The notes: a model not told the origin generated them from the letters alone. A stretch of DNA of 43,344 bases from Thermoanaerobacterium butyriciformans (GCF_017874545.1 NZ_JAGGLT010000030.1:1-43344), one strand, 5' to 3'. Numbered from the stretch's first letter, positions 7,650 to 17,095 are shown. Program-made: numbers and translations.

Positions 7650-8663
7650 TTAATTCCCCTTCAAAATATTTTGTGCTATCATTTTGCTATCAGCTAAACA
7701 AATATCATCAGGAACTATCTGTCCTGTTGTTACATATGATATAGGCTTTTTCGAATAATATATAGAATTTAAAATAACACTGTAATTGTCTGTTTCATCT
7801 AATTTTGTAAAAAGCAAATTGTAGTCATTGATAAAATCGTACGACTTAATAATTTTTTTAGCATCACTGGTTTTCGTTGTTGCACTTAAGCACAAATATA
7901 TATCATCGTATGAACCATACTGTAAAAAAGTCTTCAGCTCTTGCATTTTTCTAGAATCAGTATGACTTCTTCCTGCAGTATCAATTAATACTACATCGTA
8001 TTTGCTTATTTCACTTTCCAATCTATTTAAATCAAAAATGTTGTTAACAACTTTTACTGGCACCCCTAAAATTTCACCATATATCTTTAGCTGTTCTGCA
8101 CCAGCGATTCTAAAAATGTCTGCAGTTATCAGCAATACATTTTTCTTTTCCTTTAATATTAATTGAGAAGCTATTTTTGCAATAGTCGTCGTTTTACCTA
8201 CACCTGTAGGACCGATAAAAACAACACGTTTTTTCTCATTTAAACAGTTTATCTTTTTTGGTGGTCCAATAAAGTTAGCAATTCTCTTTTGCAATATTTT
8301 TATATTGTCTTCGGTTATTTCGCTTATTCCTTCGGTTAAGATTTTTGTTAAATCTTCATCAACACCTATGTAAATTAGCTTATCTCTTAAATCTTTTTTG
8401 TCAGTTTCTCTATTTTCACTTTTTTTAAATTCTCTTAAGAGAGATTTAATTTCATACAAATCTTTATAAAAGATATCTCTTTCATCAATTTTATTTTCTT
8501 CAACTGCTGCCAGTACTTCAACTTTCTTCTTTTTGAATAGCCCTTTAAATCCCTTTTCTTTATAACTATTTTGTTGTAGAATAATAGCATCACTACCCAT
8601 TTCTGTTTTTATCATTCTTAATGCATCTTGATAATTATCCGCTATATAGCGTTTAACTTTCAC
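7650..8663 (-). CDS. flhF: SRP-like GTPase FlhF
   Basis: A 337-residue GTPase of the SRP family (with Ffh and FtsY) that sets the site of new flagella. The N-terminal B region is basic and charged (about 1-90), with KGFKGLFKKKKVEVLA. The helical N domain follows, then the G domain with Walker A GPTGVGKT at 151-158, DTAGR and TKLDE motifs. Start is GTG at 8663, giving KVKRYIADNYQDALRMIK, the typical FlhF N-terminus. It overlaps the end of flhA by 11 bp and is followed directly by flhG, the standard flhA-flhF-flhG order. Confidence 0.96.
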   Translation of the reverse strand: MKVKRYIADNYQDALRMIKTEMGSDAIILQQNSYKEKGFKGLFKKKKVEVLAAVEENKIDERDIFYKDLYEIKSLLREFKKSENRETDKKDLRDKLIYIGVDEDLTKILTEGISEITEDNIKILQKRIANFIGPPKKINCLNEKKRVVFIGPTGVGKTTTIAKIASQLILKEKKNVLLITADIFRIAGAEQLKIYGEILGVPVKVVNNIFDLNRLESEISKYDVVLIDTAGRSHTDSRKMQELKTFLQYGSYDDIYLCLSATTKTSDAKKIIKSYDFINDYNLLFTKLDETDNYSVILNSIYYSKKPISYVTTGQIVPDDICLADSKMIAQNILKGN

Positions 8664-10674
8664 TTAATTTCACCGTCCCTACAGAAAATACCTCTATATT
8701 TGGTAAAAGCTCATTATAGGATAAAACGACTATATCTTTCGATATCTGTTCAACCAATTTTCTTAAATAAAATCTAATGATTGGTGCAGTCAGTATAATA
8801 GGCTGTTCACCTTTAATTGTCAGTTTTTTTATAATGTTGTGAATTGATTTTAATATTTTTTGCATAGTATCGGGTGAAAGAGCCAAATACGAACCATGGT
8901 CAGTCTGGTTAATTGCATTTTGGATAGATTTCTCAATTTCTGGATCTAGTGTTATAACTTGAAGCTTTCCATCTTTTGCATATTTGTTTGTAATAGCTCT
9001 TTTTAATGATTGCCTTACATACTCTGTTAAAACATCAGTATCTTTTGTACTTGGTGCATAATCAGCAAGTGTTTCCAATATAGTAACCATATCACGTATT
9101 GAAATTTCTTCACGTAATAAATTACACAATACTTTTTCTATATCACCTAAACTCAATAATTTCGGAACAATCTCATCAACAAGTGCTGGATTTGTCAATT
9201 TTATGTTATCCAGCAATTCTTTAACTTCCTGTCTTCCCAAAAGCTCATCTGAATATTTTTTGATTACACTAGTCAAATGCGTTGATATTACAGATGGAAC
9301 ATCTACAACTGTACATCCCAGCATTTCAGCTTTTGATTTTTCACTGTCATCAATCCATAACGCCGGCAGTCCAAATGCAGGCTCTCTAGTGCTGATGCCT
9401 TTTATATCACTATTCATTTCACCGACTTGCATGCATAGATATTTATTTACGTATACATTACCTCTTCCGACTTCATTGCCTCTAATTTTTATTATGTATT
9501 CATTTGGCTTAAGTTGAATATTATCTCTCAATCTCACCATCGGCACAACCAGGCCTAAATCTAATGCTATTTGTCTTCTAATCATTACGATTCTGTCCAA
9601 TAACTCGTTGCTTGCTATAGGAATCAATTCATATCCAAATTCCAATTCAATAGGATCAACTTGCAAAAGATCGTATGCCCGTTTTGGATCTCTAATTTCC
9701 TCTAATTCCTTTAAATCTTCGTTTTTGGCTTGCTCACTTTCTTTGTTTTTCTTTCTATTAGAAAATCCTAAATATGTAAATAACGAACCAATGATAAGCA
9801 AGGGAACAGCGGGAAGCATAGGTATAAATGCCATTAAAATAAGTAATACACCTGTAATTTGCAGCACTCTCGGCTCTCTCAAAAGCTGTTTTATCACATC
9901 GTTACCCATATTTGTTTCCGATGCTGTTCTTGTTACTATAATGCCGGTGGCTGTTGATATAAGTAAAGCAGGTATTTGACTAACTAATCCATCACCAACT
10001 GTTAAAATCGTATATGTATTTATTGCTTGGTTTATGTCCATCCCCTTCATAGTCATTCCTATTATTAAACCAGCTATTATATTTATAATCACTATTATGA
10101 TTCCAACAATTGCATCGCCTTTTACAAATTTGCTTGCACCATCCATTGAGCCAAAAAATTTAGCTTCTTCTTGAATCTTTTTTCTTCTTTCTCTTGCTTC
10201 TTTATCATTTATAATTCCTGCATTTAAATCAGCATCAATCGACATTTGTTTGCCTGGCATTGCATCTAATGTAAACCTTGCTGAAACTTCAGATACTCTT
10301 TCAGCTCCTTTTGTAATTACAATAAATTGAACAATTGCTATAATTATAAATACTATAAAACCAACTATGGGATTATTACCAATAACGAAACTGCCAAAAG
10401 CATGTATCACATTTCCTGCAAATCCAGACGTTAAAATTAACCTTGTAGAGGAAATATTCAAGGATAATCTCATCAAAGTCGTGATAAGCAATATAGAGGG
10501 AAATATAGAAAAATCCATTGCATCTTTAACATACATTGTCGTAAGCAATATAATTATTGATAGCGAAATATTTAAGATCAGCAAAAAGTCTAATAAAATC
10601 GATGGAACTGGAATGATTATAATTAACACAATCCCTACGACAAACACTGCTGCAATTAAATCTGAAAACTTCAA
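8653..10674 (-). CDS. flhA: Flagellar export gate protein FlhA
   Basis: The large membrane component of the flagellar type III export gate. About eight transmembrane segments fill roughly the first 310 residues, with the conserved cytoplasmic FHIPEP-type loop (VITKGAERVSEVSARFTLDAMPGKQMSID). The remainder is the cytoplasmic chaperone- and substrate-docking domain. Start is uncertain. A GTG at 10692 (679 residues) overlaps flhB and has AGAGG touching it. A TTG at 10674 (673 residues) is 6 bp after a perfect AGGAGG, so I favour 10674. The GTG gives an N-terminus (MSRRDIL) resembling the Bacillus MSTRDL start, so it remains possible. Confidence 0.95.
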   Translation of the reverse strand: MKFSDLIAAVFVVGIVLIIIIPVPSILLDFLLILNISLSIIILLTTMYVKDAMDFSIFPSILLITTLMRLSLNISSTRLILTSGFAGNVIHAFGSFVIGNNPIVGFIVFIIIAIVQFIVITKGAERVSEVSARFTLDAMPGKQMSIDADLNAGIINDKEARERRKKIQEEAKFFGSMDGASKFVKGDAIVGIIIVIINIIAGLIIGMTMKGMDINQAINTYTILTVGDGLVSQIPALLISTATGIIVTRTASETNMGNDVIKQLLREPRVLQITGVLLILMAFIPMLPAVPLLIIGSLFTYLGFSNRKKNKESEQAKNEDLKELEEIRDPKRAYDLLQVDPIELEFGYELIPIASNELLDRIVMIRRQIALDLGLVVPMVRLRDNIQLKPNEYIIKIRGNEVGRGNVYVNKYLCMQVGEMNSDIKGISTREPAFGLPALWIDDSEKSKAEMLGCTVVDVPSVISTHLTSVIKKYSDELLGRQEVKELLDNIKLTNPALVDEIVPKLLSLGDIEKVLCNLLREEISIRDMVTILETLADYAPSTKDTDVLTEYVRQSLKRAITNKYAKDGKLQVITLDPEIEKSIQNAINQTDHGSYLALSPDTMQKILKSIHNIIKKLTIKGEQPIILTAPIIRFYLRKLVEQISKDIVVLSYNELLPNIEVFSVGTVKLSES

Positions 10675-10684
10675 AATATCCCTC

Positions 10685-11758
10685 CTACTCACCTCTTAAA
10701 CTATAAACATATGCCAAAACCTCTGCTACTGCTTTATATAATTCAGGCGGTATGCTGTCCCCTATATCAGTCGTTTTGTACAATGATTGAGCAAGTGGCT
10801 TATTTTCTACAATAACAATTGAATATTTAATTGCTTCTTCTTTTATTCTCTGAGCAATATAGTCTTGACCTTTCGCAACAACTACAGGAGCATCATTAAT
10901 TTCATTGTCATACATTAAAGCAACAGCTATATGGGTTGGATTTGTAATAACAACATCTGCTTTTTTGATGTTTTGCATCATTCTCCTCATAGAAATTTGT
11001 CTTTGTTTCTTTTTAATTTCTGATTTTATTTGCGGATTGCCTTCAGTTTCTTTAAATTCTTCTTTGATATCTTCCTTGCTCATTCTCAAATTTGACTCAT
11101 AATCTCTCCACTGGAATATATAATCAACTATTCCAAGAACTATTAATACGATAGAAATTCTCAATAATATACCACCAAATATATTTAAACTGTACTTAAT
11201 AAGATCTTGAACTGACATATCTAATAGCTGAGGTATACCTTTATACTGCCCTATTAAAAATGAGTACATAACATAGCCTAGTATTCCTATCTTTACAATT
11301 GCTTTAAACAGCTCAAGTATGGTTCTTCTTGAAAACATTCGTTTAATGCCTTCTAATGGATTTAGTCTTTCTAACTTTATATTTAATGATTCCGAAGTAA
11401 ATACAAATCCAACCTGTGCATAAGTCGATACGAGTGCAACTAAAAAGACAGTTGCAACTGTAGGCAGTATCAATTTCAGAAAAACAGTTAAAATAATCTC
11501 AAACAATTTATATAATCCATTAATTGTAAATGTATTGTCGCTAGCGCCTCCATAATTTAGAAATAAGTATTTGATGAGATTCATAATCTCTTCAATATTA
11601 TTTTGCACAGTGAAATATATAACCAAAAATCCAGCTATTGTTATTATTGCTGACGTTACTTCCCTACTCTGAAATACTTGTCCTTTTTTTCTAGCATCTT
11701 GTCTTTTTTTAGGTGTTGCTGGTTCTGTCTTTTCACCGGCAAAAAGTTGTAACTTCAA
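10685..11758 (-). CDS. flhB: Flagellar export switch protein FlhB
   Basis: A 357-residue FlhB, the membrane protein that changes export specificity from hook to filament substrates. The N-terminus (KTEPATPKKRQDARKKGQV) is typical, followed by four transmembrane helices (about residues 35-215) and a soluble cytoplasmic domain. The autocleavage motif NPTH is intact at about 273-276 in VITNPTHIAVALMY, so self-cleavage is expected. It starts with TTG at 11758, behind AAAGGA. The position after fliO-P-Q-R and before flhA is canonical. Confidence 0.97.
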   Translation of the reverse strand: MKLQLFAGEKTEPATPKKRQDARKKGQVFQSREVTSAIITIAGFLVIYFTVQNNIEEIMNLIKYLFLNYGGASDNTFTINGLYKLFEIILTVFLKLILPTVATVFLVALVSTYAQVGFVFTSESLNIKLERLNPLEGIKRMFSRRTILELFKAIVKIGILGYVMYSFLIGQYKGIPQLLDMSVQDLIKYSLNIFGGILLRISIVLIVLGIVDYIFQWRDYESNLRMSKEDIKEEFKETEGNPQIKSEIKKKQRQISMRRMMQNIKKADVVITNPTHIAVALMYDNEINDAPVVVAKGQDYIAQRIKEEAIKYSIVIVENKPLAQSLYKTTDIGDSIPPELYKAVAEVLAYVYSLRGE

Positions 11759-11764
11759 TCTGCG

Positions 11765-12547
11765 TCATCCTTTTACCATAGATTTTAAAAGCAAATATAT
11801 ATCAGAGTACATCCCGTTGAATAAAACATCTATGATGGCTAAATACATTGGCAACATTATAAACAATGTGAATATGCCGATAAATATTTTAACAGGCATG
11901 CCAATCATAAATACATTTAGCTGTGGAATCGTTCTTGAAATTATGCTTAATGTTATATCAGTAAGCAATGTTGAAAGAACGATTGGTGCACTGATTCTGA
12001 AACCTAAAACAAACATATCTGATACAATCTTCGTAAAAACAACATTGATACTTTCTGAATGCAAAAATGCAGTACCAACAGGTATCATACTGTAGCTTTG
12101 AAACAGCATTACAAACAATTTGTGGTGTCCGTTTATCAGCAGGAATAATAGAAGCGTAAGTATGTATACAAAGTTTCCAATCAAAGGCACCTGTGTCTCT
12201 TCACCTGCAGCAAGAACATTGACAATGCTAAAACCTAATTGATAATCTATTATTTGTCCAGCCAAGTAAATAGCGCTAAATGAAACCATGGAAGCTAAGC
12301 CAATCAATAAGCCAACCAAAAACTCATTAAACACAATTACAACGTATTGATATAAATTACTTGCATCGATGTTTACCTTCACTAAATCAAACATAATTAT
12401 CGATGTAAAAAAGGCAAGGCCAATTTTAAACATCGGAGGCAACGATCTTGTTCCAAATAGTGGTGTCAGTATAAAAATACCAAGCATTCGCACAAAGACT
12501 ATTAAAAAGTATTGTACATTGTTTAAAATGTAATAACTTAGTTCCAT
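11765..12547 (-). CDS. fliR: Flagellar export gate protein FliR
   Basis: A 260-residue polytopic membrane protein of the FliP-FliQ-FliR core of the export gate. Strongly hydrophobic segments run through most of the protein, with the family hallmark FVRMLGIFILTPLFGTRSLPPMFKIGLAF near the N-terminus. It begins with ATG 5 bp after the fliQ stop. No good Shine-Dalgarno is visible, so translation probably relies on coupling to fliQ. Length is normal for an unfused FliR (some clostridia carry FliR-FlhB fusions; this one is separate). Confidence 0.95.
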   Translation of the reverse strand: MELSYYILNNVQYFLIVFVRMLGIFILTPLFGTRSLPPMFKIGLAFFTSIIMFDLVKVNIDASNLYQYVVIVFNEFLVGLLIGLASMVSFSAIYLAGQIIDYQLGFSIVNVLAAGEETQVPLIGNFVYILTLLLFLLINGHHKLFVMLFQSYSMIPVGTAFLHSESINVVFTKIVSDMFVLGFRISAPIVLSTLLTDITLSIISRTIPQLNVFMIGMPVKIFIGIFTLFIMLPMYLAIIDVLFNGMYSDIYLLLKSMVKG

Positions 12548-12552
12548 TTTAT

Positions 12553-12822
12553 CTACTTAATAAAATTGTTAATATTCAATATTAATTTTTGTGTGTAATT
12601 AATCAATGTTGTAAGCATCCATGGTCCAAATAACATTATAGAAGCAAAAATAGCTAAAATTTTAGGTACAAATGTCAAAGTCTGCTCCTGAATCTGTGTT
12701 GTCGCCTGAAATATACTTATAATAAGTCCTACCAATAGCGATACAATTAAAAGCGGTGCGGATACAATCATTGTCACCATTAATGCTTCCCTTCCAATAT
12801 CGAGAACTACTCCAGGATCCAT
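12553..12822 (-). CDS. fliQ: Flagellar export gate protein FliQ
   Basis: An 89-residue protein with two transmembrane helices (about 15-38 and 53-75). It matches FliQ in length and in motifs such as ALMVTMIVSAPLLIVSLLVGL and IFQATTQIQEQTLTFVPK. It forms part of the FliPQR export pore. The ATG follows AAGGAGG at good spacing. It sits between fliP and fliR in the standard order. Confidence 0.97.
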   Translation of the reverse strand: MDPGVVLDIGREALMVTMIVSAPLLIVSLLVGLIISIFQATTQIQEQTLTFVPKILAIFASIMLFGPWMLTTLINYTQKLILNINNFIK

Positions 12823-12833
12823 TATTATCCTCC

Positions 12834-13580
12834 TTATCTAAAACCTATTACCAATGATTTTGCTAATATATTCCATCCATCTACTAAAATAAACAGCAAA
12901 AGTTTAAATGGCAACGAAATAAGCACAGGTGGTAACATAAACATTCCCATGGACATCAATACACTGGCAACAACCATGTCTATAATCAAAAATGGTATGT
13001 ATATAATAAAACCAATTTCAAACGCCGTCTTAAGCTCACTAATAATAAACGAGGGAATAACAACTCTTAATGGTACATCATTTACACTCTTTACTTTAAT
13101 TTTAGCCAGATTTATAAATAAATTCAAATCATTTTTTCTAGTCTGTTTTAACATAAAATTTTTTAAAGGATCTCTTGCTTTGACATAGGCTACTTGTGGA
13201 GTTATTTTTCCCTGCATGTATGGTTGTATTGAATCATTGTTTATTTGCGCACCAACAGGTGCCATTATAAAAAACGTCAAAAATAAGGACAATCCAATTA
13301 AAACTTGATTAGGTGGCATTTGTTGTAAACCCAAAGCATTCCTCAAAAACGATAAGACAACAATAATTCTTGTAAAAGAAGTCATCATTATAAGTATTGA
13401 AGGTGCTAAAGTTAATACAGTTAAAAGAAGAACTATCTGAATACTCGATGCTATGTCATTCGGACCTGATGGTGCATTTATTGTAATCAGTGGTGAAGCA
13501 GAACTCGGTGCCGCATATGCAACTTCTGTCAATAAAGTTAATAATAATACAGCCCCACTAATTTTTTTCATATTTATCAT
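12834..13580 (-). CDS. fliP: Flagellar export gate protein FliP
   Basis: FliP, about 248 residues, the main subunit of the export gate pore. It has a cleavable N-terminal signal peptide (KKISGAVLLLTLLTEVAYA), a transmembrane helix with the family signature ILIMMTSFTRIIVVLSFLRNALG, a periplasmic loop, and C-terminal transmembrane helices ending VDGWNILAKSLVIGF. Several upstream in-frame starts exist. AGGTGG overlaps the GTG at 13592, sits too close to the ATG at 13586, and is 8 bp from the ATG at 13580, which I choose. The start overlaps the end of fliO. Confidence 0.96.
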   Translation of the reverse strand: MINMKKISGAVLLLTLLTEVAYAAPSSASPLITINAPSGPNDIASSIQIVLLLTVLTLAPSILIMMTSFTRIIVVLSFLRNALGLQQMPPNQVLIGLSLFLTFFIMAPVGAQINNDSIQPYMQGKITPQVAYVKARDPLKNFMLKQTRKNDLNLFINLAKIKVKSVNDVPLRVVIPSFIISELKTAFEIGFIIYIPFLIIDMVVASVLMSMGMFMLPPVLISLPFKLLLFILVDGWNILAKSLVIGFR

Positions 13581-13941
13581 TTTCATTACCACCTAGATTT
13601 CTGATTGACAATTTCTTTAAATTGTTTAATGAAATATTTAAACTCTGCTTAAAACTGCTGCCTTTATCCTTCATTTTGACATCATCAGCAGTTAAAGTCT
13701 TTATATATACAATAGAATTGTTCGTGACACTAAATAGCAAGTATTCATTGCAAACTTTGATTATATACAGATTTTTATCTTTGCCTAAATTTAAATGATC
13801 TACAATGTCAAAATTATTTCCTTTATATATATTCAAAGCCTTTTTATTGATAAATACCGTTACATAATATGCCAAAAAAACTACGAATACAAATATTAAA
13901 AGAAATGTAACGGTTTGAAAAATCACGCTATCGCTAGACAT
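13558..13941 (-). CDS. fliO: Flagellar biosynthesis protein FliO/FliZ
   Basis: A protein of about 127 residues with one N-terminal transmembrane helix (about 5-27) and a small cytoplasmic domain. The domain contains the FliO-type strand pattern DIVDHLNLGKDKNLYIIKVCNEYLLFSV. FliO helps assemble FliP in the export gate. The ATG at 13941 is spaced 7 bp from GAGG; an in-frame TTG at 13944 is closer. The sequence is weakly conserved across the family, so the assignment rests on topology, the domain pattern and its place between cheY and fliP, where the Bacillus counterpart fliZ lies. Confidence 0.85.
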   Translation of the reverse strand: MSSDSVIFQTVTFLLIFVFVVFLAYYVTVFINKKALNIYKGNNFDIVDHLNLGKDKNLYIIKVCNEYLLFSVTNNSIVYIKTLTADDVKMKDKGSSFKQSLNISLNNLKKLSIRNLGGNENDKYEKN

Positions 13942-13950
13942 CAAAATTCC

Positions 13951-14310
13951 TCATTTCAACATTTTTTTGACAGCTTCAATTACTCTGTCAGGTTGAAATG
14001 GCTTTACTATAAAATCCTTAGCACCTGCCTGTATTGCTTCAATAACCATAGCCTGTTGTCCCATGGCTGAGCACATAACTATCTTAGCATTAGGATCTTT
14101 TTTTACTATTTGTCTTACTGCTTGGATGCCATCCATTTCTGGCATTGTAATGTCCATCAATACCAAATCCGGTTTTTCTTGATTGTACTTTTCTACGGCT
14201 ACTGAACCATCTTCAGCTTCTATAACACTGCCGAGATTATTTTTTGTGATTATATCCTTTATCATCATTCTCATGAAAGCTGCGTCATCTACTATCATAA
14301 TTTTGCTCAT
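13951..14310 (-). CDS. cheY: Chemotaxis response regulator CheY
   Basis: A single receiver domain of 119 residues. The acidic pair is Asp8-Asp9, the phosphorylation site is Asp53 (LVLMDITMPEMDG), the switch residue is Ser81 (MCSAMG) and the conserved lysine is Lys103 (IVKPF). It is phosphorylated by CheA and acts on the motor switch, FliM and FliY. The ATG at 14310 is 8 bp from AGGAGG; the in-frame TTG at 14316 is too close to it. It sits just after fliY, as in Bacillus. Confidence 0.96.
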   Translation of the reverse strand: MSKIMIVDDAAFMRMMIKDIITKNNLGSVIEAEDGSVAVEKYNQEKPDLVLMDITMPEMDGIQAVRQIVKKDPNAKIVMCSAMGQQAMVIEAIQAGAKDFIVKPFQPDRVIEAVKKMLK

Positions 14311-14328
14311 AATCAATTCCTCCTTAAA

Positions 14329-15444
14329 TTATAATGAATTAATTCTTTTGCTTTGCTTTACAATATCTAATATTCTCACACCAAAGTTTTCATCAATAAC
14401 GACAACCTCTCCCTTGGCAATAAATTTCCCATTAACTAATATATCTACAGGCTCACCTGCCAATTTATCAAGCTCTATTATTGAACCTTCATTGAGTTCA
14501 AGTATATCTTTAATCAATTTTTTTGTCCTGCCTAATTCCACAGTCACATCTAAAGGGATATCCATAATTAAATTTATATTTTCTTTTTCTGCGGATGTAG
14601 GTTCATCTTCATCGTCGTCAAAGTCCCTAAAGATAACGGGTTTTACATCAACTTTTTCATCTTTATGTTTAACTGTAGACTTAATTTCATCGCTAGATTC
14701 GTTATTTATTCCTTTAGTACCAGTATTTATTATATCATCGTTTTGTACATCTTGAAAAGATTCCTTAGGAGAATTTTCTACATTTTTCGACATAACTTGA
14801 TCAACAAGCCGTTTTGCAAATGCAATTGGAATCAACTGCATAATTTCGCTGTCTATTATTTCTCCAACCACCATTTTAAATGCAATCTTTACTACATAAC
14901 CATCTGGAAAAGAAATATTTTCGGGTAAACCCTTATTAAAGTCTACAATAAAAGCCCTGGGAGGTGATATATTGATACTTTCACCAATTAAAGTTGATAA
15001 TGAAGTAGATGCAGAGCCTATCATTTGGTTCATAGCTTCACCAATTGCACTTAAATGCAATTCCGTTATTTCACCTTCAGTAACATTTCCATCGCCACCC
15101 ATCATTAAATCAGTAATGCGGAGTACATCTTGTTCTTTTAATATTAAGAGATTATTGCCTTTAATTCCCTCCGTATATTCTACTTCAACACCTACATATG
15201 GTATATTAAATTCCTTTTTCAGATTTTCCCAGTTAACTATGCTTACTTTAGGTGTCGTAATAGTCACTTTATTTCTCAAAAGTGTAAACAAAGTCGTCGC
15301 AGAAGTCCCAAAACTAATATTTCCTATCTCTCCTAAAACATCTTGTTCTTCTTCAGTTAGCGTCACATCATTGTCATTATTATCGTTGTTATCCATACCC
15401 TTTAGTAATGCGTTGATTTCATCTTGTGATAATATATCACTCAT
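14329..15444 (-). CDS. fliY: Motor switch phosphatase FliY (CheC-like plus FliN domain)
   Basis: A switch protein of about 371 residues. The N-terminal SDILSQDEINALLKGM is a CheY-P binding peptide like that of FliM. A CheC-like domain follows with two E-x-x-N phosphatase sites (EIGN in VLGEIGNISFGTS; EAMN in IGEAMNQMIGSAS). An acidic linker (about residues 225-280, with RDFDDDEDEPTSAE) leads to the C-terminal SpoA/FliN domain (DVTVELGRTKKLIKDILELNEGS). The chosen ATG at 15444 is 9 bp from GGAG; upstream ATGs are too close. It overlaps the end of fliM by 8 bp. FliY replaces FliN here. Confidence 0.96.
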   Translation of the reverse strand: MSDILSQDEINALLKGMDNNDNNDNDVTLTEEEQDVLGEIGNISFGTSATTLFTLLRNKVTITTPKVSIVNWENLKKEFNIPYVGVEVEYTEGIKGNNLLILKEQDVLRITDLMMGGDGNVTEGEITELHLSAIGEAMNQMIGSASTSLSTLIGESINISPPRAFIVDFNKGLPENISFPDGYVVKIAFKMVVGEIIDSEIMQLIPIAFAKRLVDQVMSKNVENSPKESFQDVQNDDIINTGTKGINNESSDEIKSTVKHKDEKVDVKPVIFRDFDDDEDEPTSAEKENINLIMDIPLDVTVELGRTKKLIKDILELNEGSIIELDKLAGEPVDILVNGKFIAKGEVVVIDENFGVRILDIVKQSKRINSL

Positions 15445-16426
15445 CAGCATCATCTCCTTCGCTGCAAATCTCAGTTATCTGAACGCAATATTTTTTATTT
15501 TTAATGCCTGGAACACCAAAAAACTTTGTTTCATCGTTAATTTTTATTTCAATTGGATCTTTGTATTTTTTATTTATTTCTAAAATATCGCCTTTATTAA
15601 AGTTTAATAAATCCCTTACTGTTATCTTTGATGTGCCAATAACTGCCTTTAATGGGATGTATGTATTGCTTATTCTATCTTTTATAATTCCAATATCGCA
15701 CGCATGCTTTTCTGCATTTGAAAACCAAGTTTTAGTTGTAAGGAGCGGTAATATTGGGACAATCGTTATATGTGGCAGACAAAAATTTATCAGTCCCTCA
15801 TTATCGTTTATTTTTAAAGACATTGTACATAATGCAATAGTTTCATTAGGAGAGATAATCTGCGTAAATTGTGAATTTGTCTCTATCCTTGTTATTTCAG
15901 GATTAAGTTCTATAACATTAATCCAAGCGTCTTTAATCAAAGGCAAAAGCTGTGTTGTAATTCGGCTTAAAAGTCCCATTTCAATTTCGGTGTAATCTCT
16001 CTCTACAGTATCAGCAGTTCCAATCCCACCTAATATTTTATCAATTATAGTAAAAGTAGTATTATTATTAAATTCAAGTATAATCGGCCCATCTAAAGGT
16101 TTTGCATCAATTACTGCGATAAAGACAGGATTATTCAACGAATTGCTAAACTCGTAATATGTTATTTGCTCAACTGATACTATTGAAACCTGAACAAGTG
16201 TTCTTAAATATCCTGATAAAAATGTTGTAAAACTTCTTGACATATTTTCAAATATCATTTGGAGAGTTCTCAATTGTTCTTTTGAAAATTTATTCGGTCT
16301 TCTGAAATCATATGGTTTAATTTTTGTCTCCTGCTGGCTTTCCTTAATATCTTTAATGTCAAACTCACCAGAATTCATTGCTTTTAATAATTCATCAATC
16401 TCATTCTGCGATAATATGTCTGCCAT
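15437..16426 (-). CDS. fliM: Flagellar motor switch protein FliM
   Basis: A 329-residue FliM. The N-terminal ADILSQNEIDELLKAM segment binds CheY-P. The middle CheC-like domain (about 45-225) includes DFRRPNKFSKEQLRTLQMIFENMSR and the GG-containing ILGGIGTADTVERDYTEIE. The C-terminal SpoA domain (about 250-320) has IGTSKITVRDLLNFNKGD. It forms the C-ring with FliG and FliY. The ATG follows AAGGAG, 14 bp after the fliL stop. Confidence 0.97.
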   Translation of the reverse strand: MADILSQNEIDELLKAMNSGEFDIKDIKESQQETKIKPYDFRRPNKFSKEQLRTLQMIFENMSRSFTTFLSGYLRTLVQVSIVSVEQITYYEFSNSLNNPVFIAVIDAKPLDGPIILEFNNNTTFTIIDKILGGIGTADTVERDYTEIEMGLLSRITTQLLPLIKDAWINVIELNPEITRIETNSQFTQIISPNETIALCTMSLKINDNEGLINFCLPHITIVPILPLLTTKTWFSNAEKHACDIGIIKDRISNTYIPLKAVIGTSKITVRDLLNFNKGDILEINKKYKDPIEIKINDETKFFGVPGIKNKKYCVQITEICSEGDDADE

Positions 16427-16440
16427 GAGAACTCTCCTTC

Positions 16441-16839
16441 CTATTGAACAATAAAATCATCAAAATAAACATTTGTTATTTTATCTGCGCCTAAAATCTT
16501 ATTAATTTCATTTTTTATTTCGTTTTGAAGTTTAGCTTGTCCAGCTGAACCTTCCAAGTCTTGAGCAGTTTTATTTCTTAGTATTTGAAGTATCGCATCT
16601 CTTATTTTTGGATTTTGATCTTTCAATTCATTTAATACATTTTTGTCGTAAACCTCTAGTTCAACACCTGCTTTGATAAATTTATCATCATCTTTTAAAT
16701 TTGTAACAAATTCATCTCCCGGAGAATAATTATAATATACTATTTTAGCCGGTTTTGAATTATAATTGAAATAGAAAAATGCACCACCAAATGCTATGAT
16801 TATTACTAGCAAAACTATTATTATGATGTTATTTTTCAT
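16441..16839 (-). CDS. fliL: Flagellar basal body-associated protein FliL
   Basis: A 132-residue single-pass membrane protein. The transmembrane helix is at about 4-26 (IIIIVLLVIIIAFGGAFFYF), followed by an extracytoplasmic FliL domain. That domain contains YYNYSPGDEFVTNLKDDDKFIKAGVELEVYDK and ends in a strand matching the FliL C-terminus (KITNVYFDDFIVQ). FliL surrounds the stator and supports torque or stator activation. The upstream gap to flbD is 70 bp, one of the largest inside the operon, and contains an unused Shine-Dalgarno. Confidence 0.93.
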   Translation of the reverse strand: MKNNIIIIVLLVIIIAFGGAFFYFNYNSKPAKIVYYNYSPGDEFVTNLKDDDKFIKAGVELEVYDKNVLNELKDQNPKIRDAILQILRNKTAQDLEGSAGQAKLQNEIKNEINKILGADKITNVYFDDFIVQ

Positions 16840-16909
16840 GACAACACCCCTACTATATTTAAGAAATTAATTCTTACTATTTTGGGCCTCTCCTTTTAAA
16901 TGACTGAAA

Positions 16910-17095
16910 TTATTTAATAAAAATTTTTCGTTTATAATCAATGACTTTTTCAATAATCTCATCTTTTCTTTCCTTTACAACTACCTTCTTGCCGCTAATC
17001 AAACTTATAACCGTATCAGGAGTTTCTTCAATAAATTCAATCATATCAGCATTTACTGTAAATTCGTCACCATTTAATTTTGTTACATTTATCAC
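16910..17095 (-). CDS. flbD: FlbD/SwrD family small flagellar protein
   Basis: A 61-residue FlbD (SwrD/YlzI) family protein: INVTKLNGDEFTVNADMIEFIEETPDTVISLISGKKVVVKE is the classic pattern of this short beta-rich family. In Bacillus subtilis SwrD supports motor power for swarming. It starts with GTG at 17095, with AAGAAGG about 8 bp upstream. In many clostridia flbD is followed by motA-motB; here fliL follows directly, as in Bacillus. Confidence 0.92.
   Translation of the reverse strand: MINVTKLNGDEFTVNADMIEFIEETPDTVISLISGKKVVVKERKDEIIEKVIDYKRKIFIK

Noticed and set aside
14972-15583. 203-codon plus-strand open frame opposite fliY/fliM
   Set aside because: It lies across the reverse complement of two recognised switch genes, and its composition is a by-product of AT-rich coding on the other strand.
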